The position numbers and the translations under genes were made by a program. From Cryobacterium lactosi (GTDB lineage Bacteria > Actinomycetota > Actinomycetes > Actinomycetales > Microbacteriaceae): DNA of 64,000 bases. Shown here piece by piece: positions 8,348 through 16,341 of this stretch. The first letter of the stretch is position 1. Every line of letters begins with the position of its first letter. The DNA lies in the NCBI RefSeq assembly GCF_004403945.1, contig NZ_SOHM01000030.1, positions 124,001-188,000 on the forward strand. The letters are read 5' to 3'. A model generated the notes under the pieces. It was not told the DNA's origin. It saw only the letters and a list, made by a program, of their open reading frames with translations, and searched no databases.

Positions 8348-9798
8348 GCAGCAACACCCCGGCGTCCCGCGCCTGGCAGCACCGGGCGAGTGAGCTGGGC
8401 GACCGGCTGCCCACCGGTTTCCAGATCGGAACGGCCACCTCCGCCTTCCAGATCGAAGGCGGCGCCCGCGACGGCGGCCGCGGCGAATCCAGCTGGGACG
8501 CCTTCACCCGGGCGCCCGGGCGCATCCTGGACGGCCAGAACGCGTCGATCGGAGCCGACCACGTCGCCAACCTGACCGAGGACGTCACGCTGCTGACCGA
8601 ACTGGGCGCAGATATCTACAGGTTCTCCTTCGCCTGGCCGCGGCTGCAGCCCGACGGCCGCGGGTCGCTGAACCGGTCCGGCCTGGCGTTCTACGACCGC
8701 TTGCTCGACCAACTGCTCGGCAGTGGCATCAGCCCGATGGCCACGCTCTACCACTGGGACACCCCGCTGGCGCTGCGCGGCGGCTGGCTGAACCGGGACA
8801 CGGCGATGCGCTTCGGCGACTACGCCCACCAGATGGGCGAGGTCTTCGGCGACCGGATCGAACGCTGGGTCACCATCGCCGACCCGGCCACGGTGATGTT
8901 CAACGGCTACGCGATCGGCGCGCATGCCCCGGGCGAGACCCTGCTGCTCGACGCCTTGCCGGCCGGCCACCACCAGCTGCTCGCGCACGGCCTGGCCGTG
9001 CAGGGCCTGCGCGCCGCCGACGTCAGCGGTCGGATCGGCCTGGCCAATGTGCACTCGCCCGTGCAGAGCGCCACCGACCGGGAGGCCGACCGCGACGCAG
9101 CCGCGCTCTACGACCTGCTGCACAACCGGCTCTTCGCCGACCCGGTGCTGCTCGGCCGTTACCCGGACCCCACCGGGGTGTTCGAGAACGAGTTGCGCTA
9201 TCTGCACGAGATCGAGCCCGACGACCTGCGCACGATCCATCAACCGCTGGACTTCTACGGCATCGACTACTTCCAGCCCACCCGGGTGGCCGCCGGCGGG
9301 GCACGACAGGTCAGCGTGCCGGGGGAGCGGCCCGCCGAGGAGCGCCCGATGGCCAGCAGGCTGCCCTTCCATGTCGAAGCGTTCCGCGAGCATCCGGTCA
9401 CCGGGTTCGGCTGGCCGAACGCCCCGGAGTACCTGCCGGTGCTACTCGCCGAACTACATGAGCGCTACCAGGAGGCCCTGCCGCCGGTCTACCTGACCGC
9501 CGGCGGTGCAAGCTACCCCGACCGAACGGATGCGCACGGCGCGGTCACCGACCTGGCCCGGATCGACTACCTGGCCGAGCACCTGGTCGCGGCCGTGGAC
9601 GCCGTCGCCCCCGGCGGGCCGGCCGAGGGCGTGGACCTGCGCGGCTACCTGGTCTGGTCGCTGCTGGACGGGTTCGAGTGGGCGGCCGGCTACACGCAGC
9701 GCTTCGGCCTGGTCTACGTGGACTTCACCGACCCGTCCCGCCCGCGCACCCCCAAGCTCTCCTACCGCTGGCTCCAGCGGGTCTTAAGCTCCCGCTAG
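8344..9798 (+). CDS. GH1 beta-glucosidase-fold protein lacking both catalytic glutamates
   Basis: A full-length GH1 TIM barrel of 484 aa. Family landmarks are kept: FQIEGG (Gln36), YRFSFAWPR, LYHWDTP (His137), LDFYGIDYF and DGFEWAAGY (Glu445, Trp446), most of which line the sugar-binding -1 subsite. The acid/base motif T-x-N-E-P reads TIADP (Ala179, Asp180). The nucleophile motif T-E-N-G reads TAGG (Ala386, Gly387). A retaining glycosidase cannot work normally without the nucleophile, so this is either a pseudoenzyme, a carbohydrate-binding protein, or an enzyme with other chemistry. There is no frameshift, and codon use matches the neighbours. It is the last gene of the TetR operon. Confidence 0.88.
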   Translation: MSSNTPASRAWQHRASELGDRLPTGFQIGTATSAFQIEGGARDGGRGESSWDAFTRAPGRILDGQNASIGADHVANLTEDVTLLTELGADIYRFSFAWPRLQPDGRGSLNRSGLAFYDRLLDQLLGSGISPMATLYHWDTPLALRGGWLNRDTAMRFGDYAHQMGEVFGDRIERWVTIADPATVMFNGYAIGAHAPGETLLLDALPAGHHQLLAHGLAVQGLRAADVSGRIGLANVHSPVQSATDREADRDAAALYDLLHNRLFADPVLLGRYPDPTGVFENELRYLHEIEPDDLRTIHQPLDFYGIDYFQPTRVAAGGARQVSVPGERPAEERPMASRLPFHVEAFREHPVTGFGWPNAPEYLPVLLAELHERYQEALPPVYLTAGGASYPDRTDAHGAVTDLARIDYLAEHLVAAVDAVAPGGPAEGVDLRGYLVWSLLDGFEWAAGYTQRFGLVYVDFTDPSRPRTPKLSYRWLQRVLSSR

Positions 9799-9799
9799 C

Positions 9800-9864
9800 C
9801 CCGCGAACTGTGACTTAAGCACTCAAAACGCGCCCCGAAAGGTGCTTAGCTCACAGTTCGCGGG
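9800..9864. terminator. long inverted repeat between convergent operons
   Basis: Two 23-nt arms (9800-9822 and 9842-9864) pair with only two adjacent mismatches around a 19-nt loop. The repeat starts one base after the GH1 stop and ends six bases before the stop of the ABC permease on the other strand, so a bidirectional terminator is the simplest reading. The arms are longer and less U-rich than an ordinary terminator, so it could also be a copy of a dispersed palindromic repeat. Confidence 0.6.
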
Positions 9865-9870
9865 AGGGGG

Positions 9871-10605
9871 CTAGGGGGTTCTGCGGCGCAGGGTGAGGGA
9901 AGCCAGGATCACCGCACCGGCGATCCAGGCCAGGATGACGAGGAGTTCGCCCAACACGTAGGCGTCGTCGTGGCTTTCGGCGGCCACAGCGGTGAGCGCG
10001 TCGATGGCGTGCGAGAGCGGCAGCGCATCACCGATCGCCTGCAACACCTCCGGCAGCTGGTCGCGCGGCAGGAAGATACCGCCGAGCAGGATCTGCGGGA
10101 AGACCAGCAGCGGCATGAACTGCACCACCTGGAACTCGGTGCGGGCGAAGGCACTCGCGAGCAGCCCCAGGGCCGTGCCCAGGATGGCGTCCGCCACGGC
10201 GACGGCCACCAGCAGCCCGAGCGATCCGGCGATGTCCAGCCCGCAGACCGTGACGGCGAAGAGCGCCGCGATGCTGGACTGCAGCACCGCGAGAAGCCCG
10301 AACGCGAGTGTGTAGCCGAGGATCAGGTCGCCGCGGCCCAGCGGCATCGACAACAAACGCTCCAGGGTGCCGGTGCGCCGCTCCCGGAGGGTGGTGATGC
10401 TGGTGACCAGGAACATCACGATGAACGGGAAGAGCGCGATCATCGCCGGCCCCACCGATTGGAACACCTCGGTGTCCGAGAAGATCCAGGCCACCAGGCC
10501 GATCAGCAGACTCGGCACGAGCAGCAGTAGCGCGACGGTGCGCGGGTCGTGCCGGATCTGGGTGAGCACCCGGCCGGCGGTGGCGAGGGTGCGGGTGATC
10601 GTCAT
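9871..10605 (-). CDS. ABC-2 type transporter permease
   Basis: Integral membrane subunit (244 aa) of a two-gene ABC-2 exporter of the drug, antibiotic or lipid class. About six hydrophobic helices are visible. The ABC-2 signature region TTLRERRTGTLERLLSMPLGRGDLILGY follows helix 2 on the cytoplasmic side, split here as two parts of one amphipathic stretch. LPLSHAIDALT precedes the last helix. The ATG start at 10605 overlaps the stop of the upstream ATPase gene by 4 nt, so the two subunits should be made together. The substrate cannot be told from sequence; self-protection or lipid export are both possible. Confidence 0.86.
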   Translation of the reverse strand: MTITRTLATAGRVLTQIRHDPRTVALLLLVPSLLIGLVAWIFSDTEVFQSVGPAMIALFPFIVMFLVTSITTLRERRTGTLERLLSMPLGRGDLILGYTLAFGLLAVLQSSIAALFAVTVCGLDIAGSLGLLVAVAVADAILGTALGLLASAFARTEFQVVQFMPLLVFPQILLGGIFLPRDQLPEVLQAIGDALPLSHAIDALTAVAAESHDDAYVLGELLVILAWIAGAVILASLTLRRRTP

Positions 10606-11336
10606 GAGCCCTCCTCGATGAGGCTGAGGAAGGCGGCCTCGATGTCCGTCGTGCCCGTGGCGGCGAGCAAACCGGCCGGGGTATCGTCGGCGAGCACGGC
10701 GCCTCCGCGCATGAGCAGCAGGCGGTCGCACCTGGCCGCCTCGTCCATCACGTGGCTGGAGACCAGCAGACTGGTTCCGTCGGCGGCCAGGCGGTGGAAC
10801 AGGGCCCACAGGTCGCGCCGGAGGACCGGGTCAAGGCCCACGGTGGGTTCGTCGAGCACGAGCAGTTCGGGGGAGCCGAGCAGGGCCACCGCCAGCGACA
10901 CCCGGCTGCGCTGCCCGCCGGACAGCGACCCGGTCAGCTGGGCGGAGCTGGCGCCCAGGTCCGTCGCCTCGATCACCCGGTCCACATCCTTGCGGCCGGC
11001 GCCCAGGACCACCCGGAAGTAATCCAGGTTCTGCCGCACGGTCAGGTCGTCGTAGACGCTGGCGTCCTGGGTGACATAGCCCACCCGGTGCCGGAGAGCC
11101 GCGCTGCCGGCTGGCCGGCCGAACACCGTGACCGTACCCGACCGCAGGACCTGCACGCCGACGATGGCGCGCATGAGCGTGGTCTTACCCGACCCGCTGG
11201 GGCCGATCAGGCCCACGACCAGGCCGGCCGGGATTGTGAGCGACAGCCCGGCCAGCACCGGCCGGCTGCCGCGGCGCACGTGCAGGCCGGACACCGTGAC
11301 GGCCGGCTCCGGTTCGGTCCCTGGCGAGTACTCCAT
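10602..11336 (-). CDS. ABC exporter ATP-binding protein
   Basis: Cytoplasmic ATPase subunit (244 aa) that powers the ABC-2 permease encoded directly downstream. It has Walker A GPSGSGKTT, the Q-loop near YVTQDASVYDDLTV, the ABC signature LSGGQRSR, Walker B LLVLDEPTVGLDP and the switch His in LLVSSHVMDEA. The phrase DEPTVGLDP and the overall order are typical of DrrA/CcmA-like exporters. It is the first gene of the pair, and its stop overlaps the permease start. It is divergent from lemA. Confidence 0.92.
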   Translation of the reverse strand: MEYSPGTEPEPAVTVSGLHVRRGSRPVLAGLSLTIPAGLVVGLIGPSGSGKTTLMRAIVGVQVLRSGTVTVFGRPAGSAALRHRVGYVTQDASVYDDLTVRQNLDYFRVVLGAGRKDVDRVIEATDLGASSAQLTGSLSGGQRSRVSLAVALLGSPELLVLDEPTVGLDPVLRRDLWALFHRLAADGTSLLVSSHVMDEAARCDRLLLMRGGAVLADDTPAGLLAATGTTDIEAAFLSLIEEGS

Positions 11337-11435
11337 GTCTGCATTATTCGCCGGTCAGGGTCCAAAGTCACGTGCCGCGGGGCGCGATTCCTTGGAGTGT
11401 CATGGGAAGCACATGGGAGCCCCAGCGTGCTTCGT

Positions 11436-11441
11436 TATGAT
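11436..11441 (+). promoter_or_regulatory. -10 box candidate for lemA-htpX
   Basis: TATGAT, a near-consensus -10 element, lies 69 nt upstream of the lemA start. No convincing -35 is seen at 16-18 nt. A GGGAATTCCC palindrome (11473-11482) lies between it and the ribosome site. Confidence 0.3.
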
Positions 11442-11510
11442 GGGCTCAATCCCCACCGGTGCACTCGCCACGGGGAATTCCCACAGGTTCAATCGCAAGG
11501 AGACGTTGCC

Positions 11511-12077
11511 ATGGAATGGCTCATCCCGGTCCTCATCGTTGTCGTACTCGTTGCGATCGCGGGTATCTACCTGTGGGCGACCTACAACTCGCTCATCACC
11601 CTCAAGGTGCGAGTGGATGAAGCGTGGAGCGACATCACGGTGCAGCTGAAGCGTCGTGCCGACCTCATCCCGAACCTGATCGAAACGGTGAAGGGCTACG
11701 CGGCACACGAGAAGTCAGTTTTCGAGAACGTCACCAAGGCGCGCGCCGAGACACTCTCCGCACAGGGCCCGGTGGACGCCGCGGCGGCCGAGAACCACAT
11801 GCAGACCGCCCTGAAGAGCATCTTCGCCGTCGCCGAGGCCTACCCGCAGCTGCAGGCCAGCCAGAACTACCTGCAGTTGCAGGGTGAGCTGGTCGACACC
11901 GAAGACAAGATCCAGGCCTCGCGCCGGTTCTACAACGGCGGTGTGCGGGAGCTGAACACCAAGATCCAGGTCTTCCCGAACCACCTGTTCGCGAAGAACC
12001 TCGGCTTCACCCAGCGCGAGTTCTTCGAGGTCAGCGACGCAGCGGCCATCGCCGAGCCGCCCCGTGTGCAGTTCTAA
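11511..12077 (+). CDS. lemA: LemA family protein
   Basis: Small membrane-anchored protein (188 aa). One N-terminal transmembrane helix (about residues 3-22) is followed by a helical domain. The domain carries the LemA hallmarks: YNSLITLKVRVDEAWSDI, QLKRRADLIPNLIETVKGYA, ASQNYLQLQGELVDTEDKI and FYNGGVRELNT. Its biochemical role is unknown, but LemA genes commonly sit beside M48 peptidases, as here, which points to envelope quality control. The start is the ATG at 11511, set by AAGGAG at 11497-11502; the long upstream in-frame ORF is a shadow of the ABC ATPase. Confidence 0.92.
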   Translation: MEWLIPVLIVVVLVAIAGIYLWATYNSLITLKVRVDEAWSDITVQLKRRADLIPNLIETVKGYAAHEKSVFENVTKARAETLSAQGPVDAAAAENHMQTALKSIFAVAEAYPQLQASQNYLQLQGELVDTEDKIQASRRFYNGGVRELNTKIQVFPNHLFAKNLGFTQREFFEVSDAAAIAEPPRVQF

Positions 12078-12122
12078 CCAGTCCTGACCACGCAGTTCTC
12101 ACCCTGAGCTCGAAGAGGATCC

Positions 12123-13007
12123 ATGTATAGCGCGATCGCGCGAAACAAGCGCAACACCGTCATCATCATCGTGCTGTTCCTGGTGATCATTTCCGGGCTC
12201 GGCTGGCTTGCCGGCGCCGCCTACGGTGTGCAGGGCCCGGGCGTTCTCATCCTGACCCTGGTCATCGCCGGCGGTTACGCGCTGATCCAGTACTTCGCGG
12301 CCGGCCGGCAGTCGATCGCCATGAGCGGCGGCATCCGGGTGAACAGCGTCACCGATCACCCGCGGCTCTGGCGCATCGTGGAGAACCTGTCGATCACCAC
12401 GGGCACGCCGATGCCCGAGGTGTACATCATCAACGACCCGGCGCCCAACGCCTTCGCCACCGGGCGGGACCCCAAGCACGCCATCGTGGCCGCCACCACC
12501 GGCCTGCTCGACATCATGGACGACGCCGAGCTCGAGGGCGTCATGGCCCATGAGATCGGCCACGTGCGCAACTACGACATCCGGGTGTCGATGATCGTCT
12601 TCGGACTGGTTGTGGCCGTCGGCTTCATCTCCGACATCTTCCTGCGGATGGCGTTCTTCGGCCGCGGCAACAACAACAACGGCAACCCGATCGTGCTGGT
12701 CTTCGGCCTGGTCGCCATGGTCGTGGCCCCGCTGATCGCCTCCGTCGTGCAGCTGGCCGTGTCGCGTCAGCGCGAGTACCTGGCGGATGCGACGGGCGCG
12801 CTCACCACCCGGCAGCCGGATGCCCTGGCCAGCGCCCTGGCCAAGCTCGGCGAGTACGGCCGCCCGATGCGCAAGCAGAACACCTCGATGGCGCACCTCT
12901 GGATCGCCGACCCGCTCAAGCCCGGCGTGATGGACAAGCTCTTCGCCACCCACCCGCCGCTGAACGAGCGCATCGAGCGCCTGCACGCGATGGGCAGCAA
13001 GTTCTAG
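12123..13007 (+). CDS. htpX: M48 zinc metalloprotease, HtpX-like
   Basis: Membrane-embedded zinc endopeptidase (294 aa) that degrades misfolded membrane proteins in well-studied relatives. Two N-terminal transmembrane helices, the zinc motif HEIGH (His143, Glu144, His147) and the third-ligand region SRQREYLADATGA are all present, with two further helices between them (around FFGRGNNNNGN). The C-terminal THPPLNERIERL is the usual M48 ending. It lies 45 nt after lemA, with GAAGAGG before the ATG, so the two form an operon. It is convergent with the YcaQ-like gene. Confidence 0.93.
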   Translation: MYSAIARNKRNTVIIIVLFLVIISGLGWLAGAAYGVQGPGVLILTLVIAGGYALIQYFAAGRQSIAMSGGIRVNSVTDHPRLWRIVENLSITTGTPMPEVYIINDPAPNAFATGRDPKHAIVAATTGLLDIMDDAELEGVMAHEIGHVRNYDIRVSMIVFGLVVAVGFISDIFLRMAFFGRGNNNNGNPIVLVFGLVAMVVAPLIASVVQLAVSRQREYLADATGALTTRQPDALASALAKLGEYGRPMRKQNTSMAHLWIADPLKPGVMDKLFATHPPLNERIERLHAMGSKF

Positions 13008-13011
13008 GGAA

Positions 13012-14217
13012 CTAGTCCAGCTCCGCAGCCAGCCCGGCCGCGAGGGTGCCGCGCGGCACCACCTCGATGTCGGACAGGCCCTGCCACGCCGCGGTGCTCC
13101 GCAACACCCCGGCCAGCCGCGCCGCGGTGTCGGCGGGCGCTGTGGGCTCGGCCCAGCTGGCCTGCACCCGCAACACCCCGGCCTGCCGGTCGTTCTTCAG
13201 GTCGACCCGGCCCACGATGGTGTCGCCAAGAAGCACCGGCAGCACGTAGTAGCCGAATTGCCGTTTCTCCTGCGGGGTGTAGATCTCGATCCGGTAGTGG
13301 AAGTCGAACAACCGTAGCGCCCGCGCCCGTTCCCAGACCACCGGGTCGAACGGGCTGAGCACGGCGGCGGCATCCATCCGGCGCGGCAGCCGGGCGTCCC
13401 GGTGCAACCAGGCGGCGCCAGCGGCCCCGCCGCGGCCCCAGCCGGGCACTTCGACGGGGATGAGCTCGCCGGCATCCACGAGGTCGGTGATGGCGGCCCT
13501 GGCGGGTTCGGTGCGCAACCGGAAGTAGTCGGCCAGGTCCTTCACCGTACCGATGCCGTGCGCCCTCGCCGCCTGGCTGATGAGAGTGCGGTGCGCGTCG
13601 GCGGCGGAGACCTGCCGGTCCAGCAGCTCCGTGCTGAAGACCTGCTCGGGCAGCGCATAGACCCGCTCGAACCGCTCCCGTCCGCCACTGACGACGTCGC
13701 CCCAGCGGAACAGCGTCTCCAGGCCGATCTTGACGTCGGACCAGCCCCACCACGGGCCGCGCTTGGTGTTGGCGTCGTGCTCGATGGCGCTGGCGCGCAT
13801 GGGGCCGTTCGCGGCCAGCTCGCCCAGCAGCCAGGCCAGCATCGGGGCGTTGTCCTGCGACCAGTGCGCGTCGTCGGCGGCCGCCTTGTCCCGGTAGGCC
13901 TGCATCCGCCAGCGGAACAACGGCCAGTCGTCGACCGGGATCAGCGACGCCTCGTGCACCCAGTACTCGGTGAGCCGCGGCTTGGCGCCGCCGCTCAACC
14001 TGTCGAGCTGGGCCTTGTCGTACGGGCCGAGCCTGCTGAACGCCGGCATGTAGTGGCTGCGCTCGAAGACGTTCACCGAATCGATCTGCAGCAACCCGAG
14101 CCGATCCACCAGGGCGCCGAGCTGGCGGATGCCGGGAGCCGGCGCGGCAGGCCGGCCGAAGCCCTGCGCGGCGAGGGCGATGCGGCGGGCAAGGGCGGGG
14201 GAGATCGTCTGGACCAC
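13012..14217 (-). CDS. YcaQ/AlkX-family DNA glycosylase (winged-helix, interstrand crosslink repair)
   Basis: Winged-helix protein of 401 aa in the HTH_42 family. Characterised members (E. coli YcaQ, Streptomyces AlkZ) are DNA glycosylases that unhook alkylated bases and interstrand crosslinks. The catalytic Q-phi-D motif is visible as LLQIDSVNVFERSHYMPAFSRLG near residue 40. TEYWVHEASLIP and YVLPVLLGDTIVGRVDLKNDR are other family blocks. It starts at a GTG (14217) and stands alone, convergent with htpX and divergent from the ABC importer. Whether it is a housekeeping YcaQ or a toxin-resistance AlkZ type cannot be told; no biosynthetic cluster is visible nearby. Confidence 0.85.
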   Translation of the reverse strand: MVQTISPALARRIALAAQGFGRPAAPAPGIRQLGALVDRLGLLQIDSVNVFERSHYMPAFSRLGPYDKAQLDRLSGGAKPRLTEYWVHEASLIPVDDWPLFRWRMQAYRDKAAADDAHWSQDNAPMLAWLLGELAANGPMRASAIEHDANTKRGPWWGWSDVKIGLETLFRWGDVVSGGRERFERVYALPEQVFSTELLDRQVSAADAHRTLISQAARAHGIGTVKDLADYFRLRTEPARAAITDLVDAGELIPVEVPGWGRGGAAGAAWLHRDARLPRRMDAAAVLSPFDPVVWERARALRLFDFHYRIEIYTPQEKRQFGYYVLPVLLGDTIVGRVDLKNDRQAGVLRVQASWAEPTAPADTAARLAGVLRSTAAWQGLSDIEVVPRGTLAAGLAAELD

Positions 14218-14240
14218 GACTCGACCCTACCGATGCCCGG

Positions 14241-14306
14241 TGACACACGACGTTCACACGCCGTTCAGGAGCAAGGCGGCACCAGGACATTCCCCGCTCC
14301 TAGCCT
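14241..14306 (+). promoter_or_regulatory. PHO-box-like direct repeats and -10 box before the ABC importer
   Basis: Two contiguous 11-nt units, GTTCACACGCC (14252-14262) and GTTCAGGAGCA (14263-14273), resemble the actinobacterial PhoP box (11-nt direct repeats beginning GTTCA). A weaker unit precedes them at 14241. A -10-like TAGCCT is at 14301-14306. A further GTTCACGACGG (14336-14346) overlaps the ribosome site. This suggests PhoR-PhoP control by phosphate limitation. Confidence 0.5.
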
Positions 14307-14354
14307 CGCAGCGACCGGTTACCCGGCACCGAACTGTTCACGACGGAGGAACCC

Positions 14355-15491
14355 TTGCCTACCACCCGAACCCTGGCGGCCACCATCGCGGCGACCGCAA
14401 TCGTCGCCCTCACCCTCACCGGTTGCTCCGGCGCCGCCGACGCGGCCGGCACCAGCGGCGACGTCGACGCCTCCACCGCGACCAGCATCTCCGCCTTCGG
14501 CGACCTGGCCGCCCTCGAGGCCGCCGCCATCGACGAAGGCGCACTGAACGTCATCGCCCTGCCGCGCGACTGGGCCAACTACGGCGCGGTGCTCGACCTC
14601 TTCGCCGAGAAGTACCCCGAGATCACCATCACCGAGGCCGCGCCCGACGGCTCCAGTGCCGAGGAGATCCAGGCGGCCCAGAACCTGGCCGGCCAGGACA
14701 CCGCTCCCGACGTCTTCGACCTCGGCCTGGCCGTCGCGCTGGCCAACACCGACCAGTTCGCCCCGTACCAGGTGGCAACCTGGTCCGACATCCCCGACGC
14801 CCTGAAGGAAGAGAGCGGCCTGTACGTGGGCGACTACGGCGGATACATGGCCGTCGGCTACGACCCCGACGCCGTGCCGGCACCGGAGTCCCTGGCCGAC
14901 CTGCTCGGCGCGGACTACAAGGGCAAGGTCGCCATCAACGGCGACCCGACCCAGGCCGGCGCCGCCTTCGCCGCGGTCGGCATGGCCGCCGTGCAGAACG
15001 ACGGCTCCGTGGATGACTTCCAGGCCGGCATCGACTTCTTCGGCGACCTCAACGCCGCCGGCAACTTCGTGAAGATCGACCCGACCCCCGCCACCATCGC
15101 CTCCGGTGAGACCCCCGTGGTCTTCGACTGGGACTACCTCAACGTGGGCTACGGCACGCAGCTGGAGGGTGAGCGCAACTGGGAGGTCGTGGTCTTCCCC
15201 GGCACCGGATACGCCGGCTACTACAACCAGGCGATCAACGTGGATGCGCCGCACCCGGCCGCCGCGCGCCTCTGGCAGGAATTCCTCTACTCCGACGACG
15301 CCCAGAACCTGTGGCTCGCCGGAGGCGCCCGCCCGGCCCGGGCCGACGCCATGGCCGAGGCTGGCACCATCGACGCCGACCTGTTCGACGCCCTGCCCGC
15401 CGTGCCGGACACCACAGTGGTGCCCACCGCAGCCCAGAGCGAAGCCGCAGCCACGCTGCTCGGCGAGAAGTGGGCAGCGGCTGTCCAGTAG
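14355..15491 (+). CDS. ABC importer substrate-binding lipoprotein (family 1, PotD/iron-like)
   Basis: Extracytoplasmic lipoprotein (378 aa) that captures the substrate for the importer encoded downstream. The signal peptide ends in the lipobox LTGC, with Cys24 the lipid-attachment residue. The mature part has the periplasmic-binding fold seen in polyamine, ferric and 2-aminoethylphosphonate receptors (FDLGLAVALANTDQFAPYQV, GGYMAVGYDPDAVPAP, VVFDWDYLNVGY). The start is taken as TTG at 14355, because GGAGGA lies 4 nt upstream and no better codon is nearby. The PHO-box-like repeats upstream make an organophosphorus substrate plausible; polyamine or thiamine are alternatives. Confidence 0.85.
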   Translation: MPTTRTLAATIAATAIVALTLTGCSGAADAAGTSGDVDASTATSISAFGDLAALEAAAIDEGALNVIALPRDWANYGAVLDLFAEKYPEITITEAAPDGSSAEEIQAAQNLAGQDTAPDVFDLGLAVALANTDQFAPYQVATWSDIPDALKEESGLYVGDYGGYMAVGYDPDAVPAPESLADLLGADYKGKVAINGDPTQAGAAFAAVGMAAVQNDGSVDDFQAGIDFFGDLNAAGNFVKIDPTPATIASGETPVVFDWDYLNVGYGTQLEGERNWEVVVFPGTGYAGYYNQAINVDAPHPAAARLWQEFLYSDDAQNLWLAGGARPARADAMAEAGTIDADLFDALPAVPDTTVVPTAAQSEAAATLLGEKWAAAVQ

Positions 15492-16341
15492 GTTCCGTGT
15501 ACCGGCAGCAGCCTTCGGGCTGCTGCCGTTCGCGGTCTATGTGCTGCTCTTCCTGGCGCTGCCGACCCTGATCGCGGTCGGCACCGGGTTCGTCGGCACC
15601 GATGGAGCGTTCACCCTCGACACCGTCGCCGCCCTCACCGACCCCGTGGTCCTGGCCGCGTTCGGCAGTTCGATTTGGTTGTCGGCCTTGACCGCGATCA
15701 TCGGCGCGATCGTGGGCGCCTTGGTCTGCTACGCGCTGCTCGGTGCCCCGCCAGCGGGGCCGCTGCGGTCGACCATCGACTCGCTCAGCAGCGTGCTCGC
15801 CCAGTTCGGCGGCGTCATGCTCGCGTTCGCGTTCGTCGCGACCATCGGCATCCAGGGCATGGTCACCGTGCTCCTGCGCGACACCTTCGGCTTCGACATC
15901 TACGCGGACGGCGTCTGGCTCTACGAGCTGCCCGGCCTGGTGCTGCCCTACATCTACTTTCAGGTGCCCCTCATGGTGATCACGTTCATGCCCGCGCTGG
16001 TGTCGCTGAAGACCACCTGGGCCGAGGCCAACGCCACCCTCGGCGGCAGCGCGCGCAGCTACTGGCTGCGGATCGCGTTGCCGGTGCTGGCGCCGTCTTT
16101 CCTGGGCAGCCTGCTGCTGTTGTTCGCCAACGCGTTCTCCTCCTACGCGACAGCGGCCGCCCTCACCAGCCAGGGGTCGCAGATCGTGCCGTTGCAGATC
16201 CGTTCGGCACTGACCAGCGAAACCATGCTCGGTCGGGAAAACCTGGCCGGGGCGCTCGCCCTGGGCATGATCCTGGTGATGACCGTCGTGATGATCGGCT
16301 ACTCGGTGCTGCAGTCCCGCGCGGCGAGGTGGCAGCGATGA
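15481..16341 (+). CDS. ABC importer permease 1 (start codon uncertain)
   Basis: Membrane subunit with about six helices and the EAA loop WAEANATLGGSARSYWLRIALPVLAPS that docks the ATPase; a PotB/PhnU-like inner-membrane component. The coding frame is open and highly conserved-looking from FGLLPFAVYVLLFLALPTL onward. No in-frame ATG, GTG or TTG lies near the expected start. The only nearby candidate is CTG at 15481, overlapping the binding-protein stop by 11 nt. The nearest in-frame ATG, at 15244, would put about 80 shadow residues in front. Translation may be coupled. It ends in an ATGA overlap with permease 2. Confidence 0.8.
   Translation: MSSRFRVPAAAFGLLPFAVYVLLFLALPTLIAVGTGFVGTDGAFTLDTVAALTDPVVLAAFGSSIWLSALTAIIGAIVGALVCYALLGAPPAGPLRSTIDSLSSVLAQFGGVMLAFAFVATIGIQGMVTVLLRDTFGFDIYADGVWLYELPGLVLPYIYFQVPLMVITFMPALVSLKTTWAEANATLGGSARSYWLRIALPVLAPSFLGSLLLLFANAFSSYATAAALTSQGSQIVPLQIRSALTSETMLGRENLAGALALGMILVMTVVMIGYSVLQSRAARWQR

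Noticed and set aside
12099..12986. Antisense ORF opposite htpX
   Set aside because: Shadow of a clear M48 gene; His/Asp/Gly-rich composition typical of reverse-frame translation.
14218..14290. Longer start for the YcaQ-like gene at 14290
   Set aside because: That ORF is in a different frame and shadow-like; the QID-containing frame begins at the GTG at 14217.
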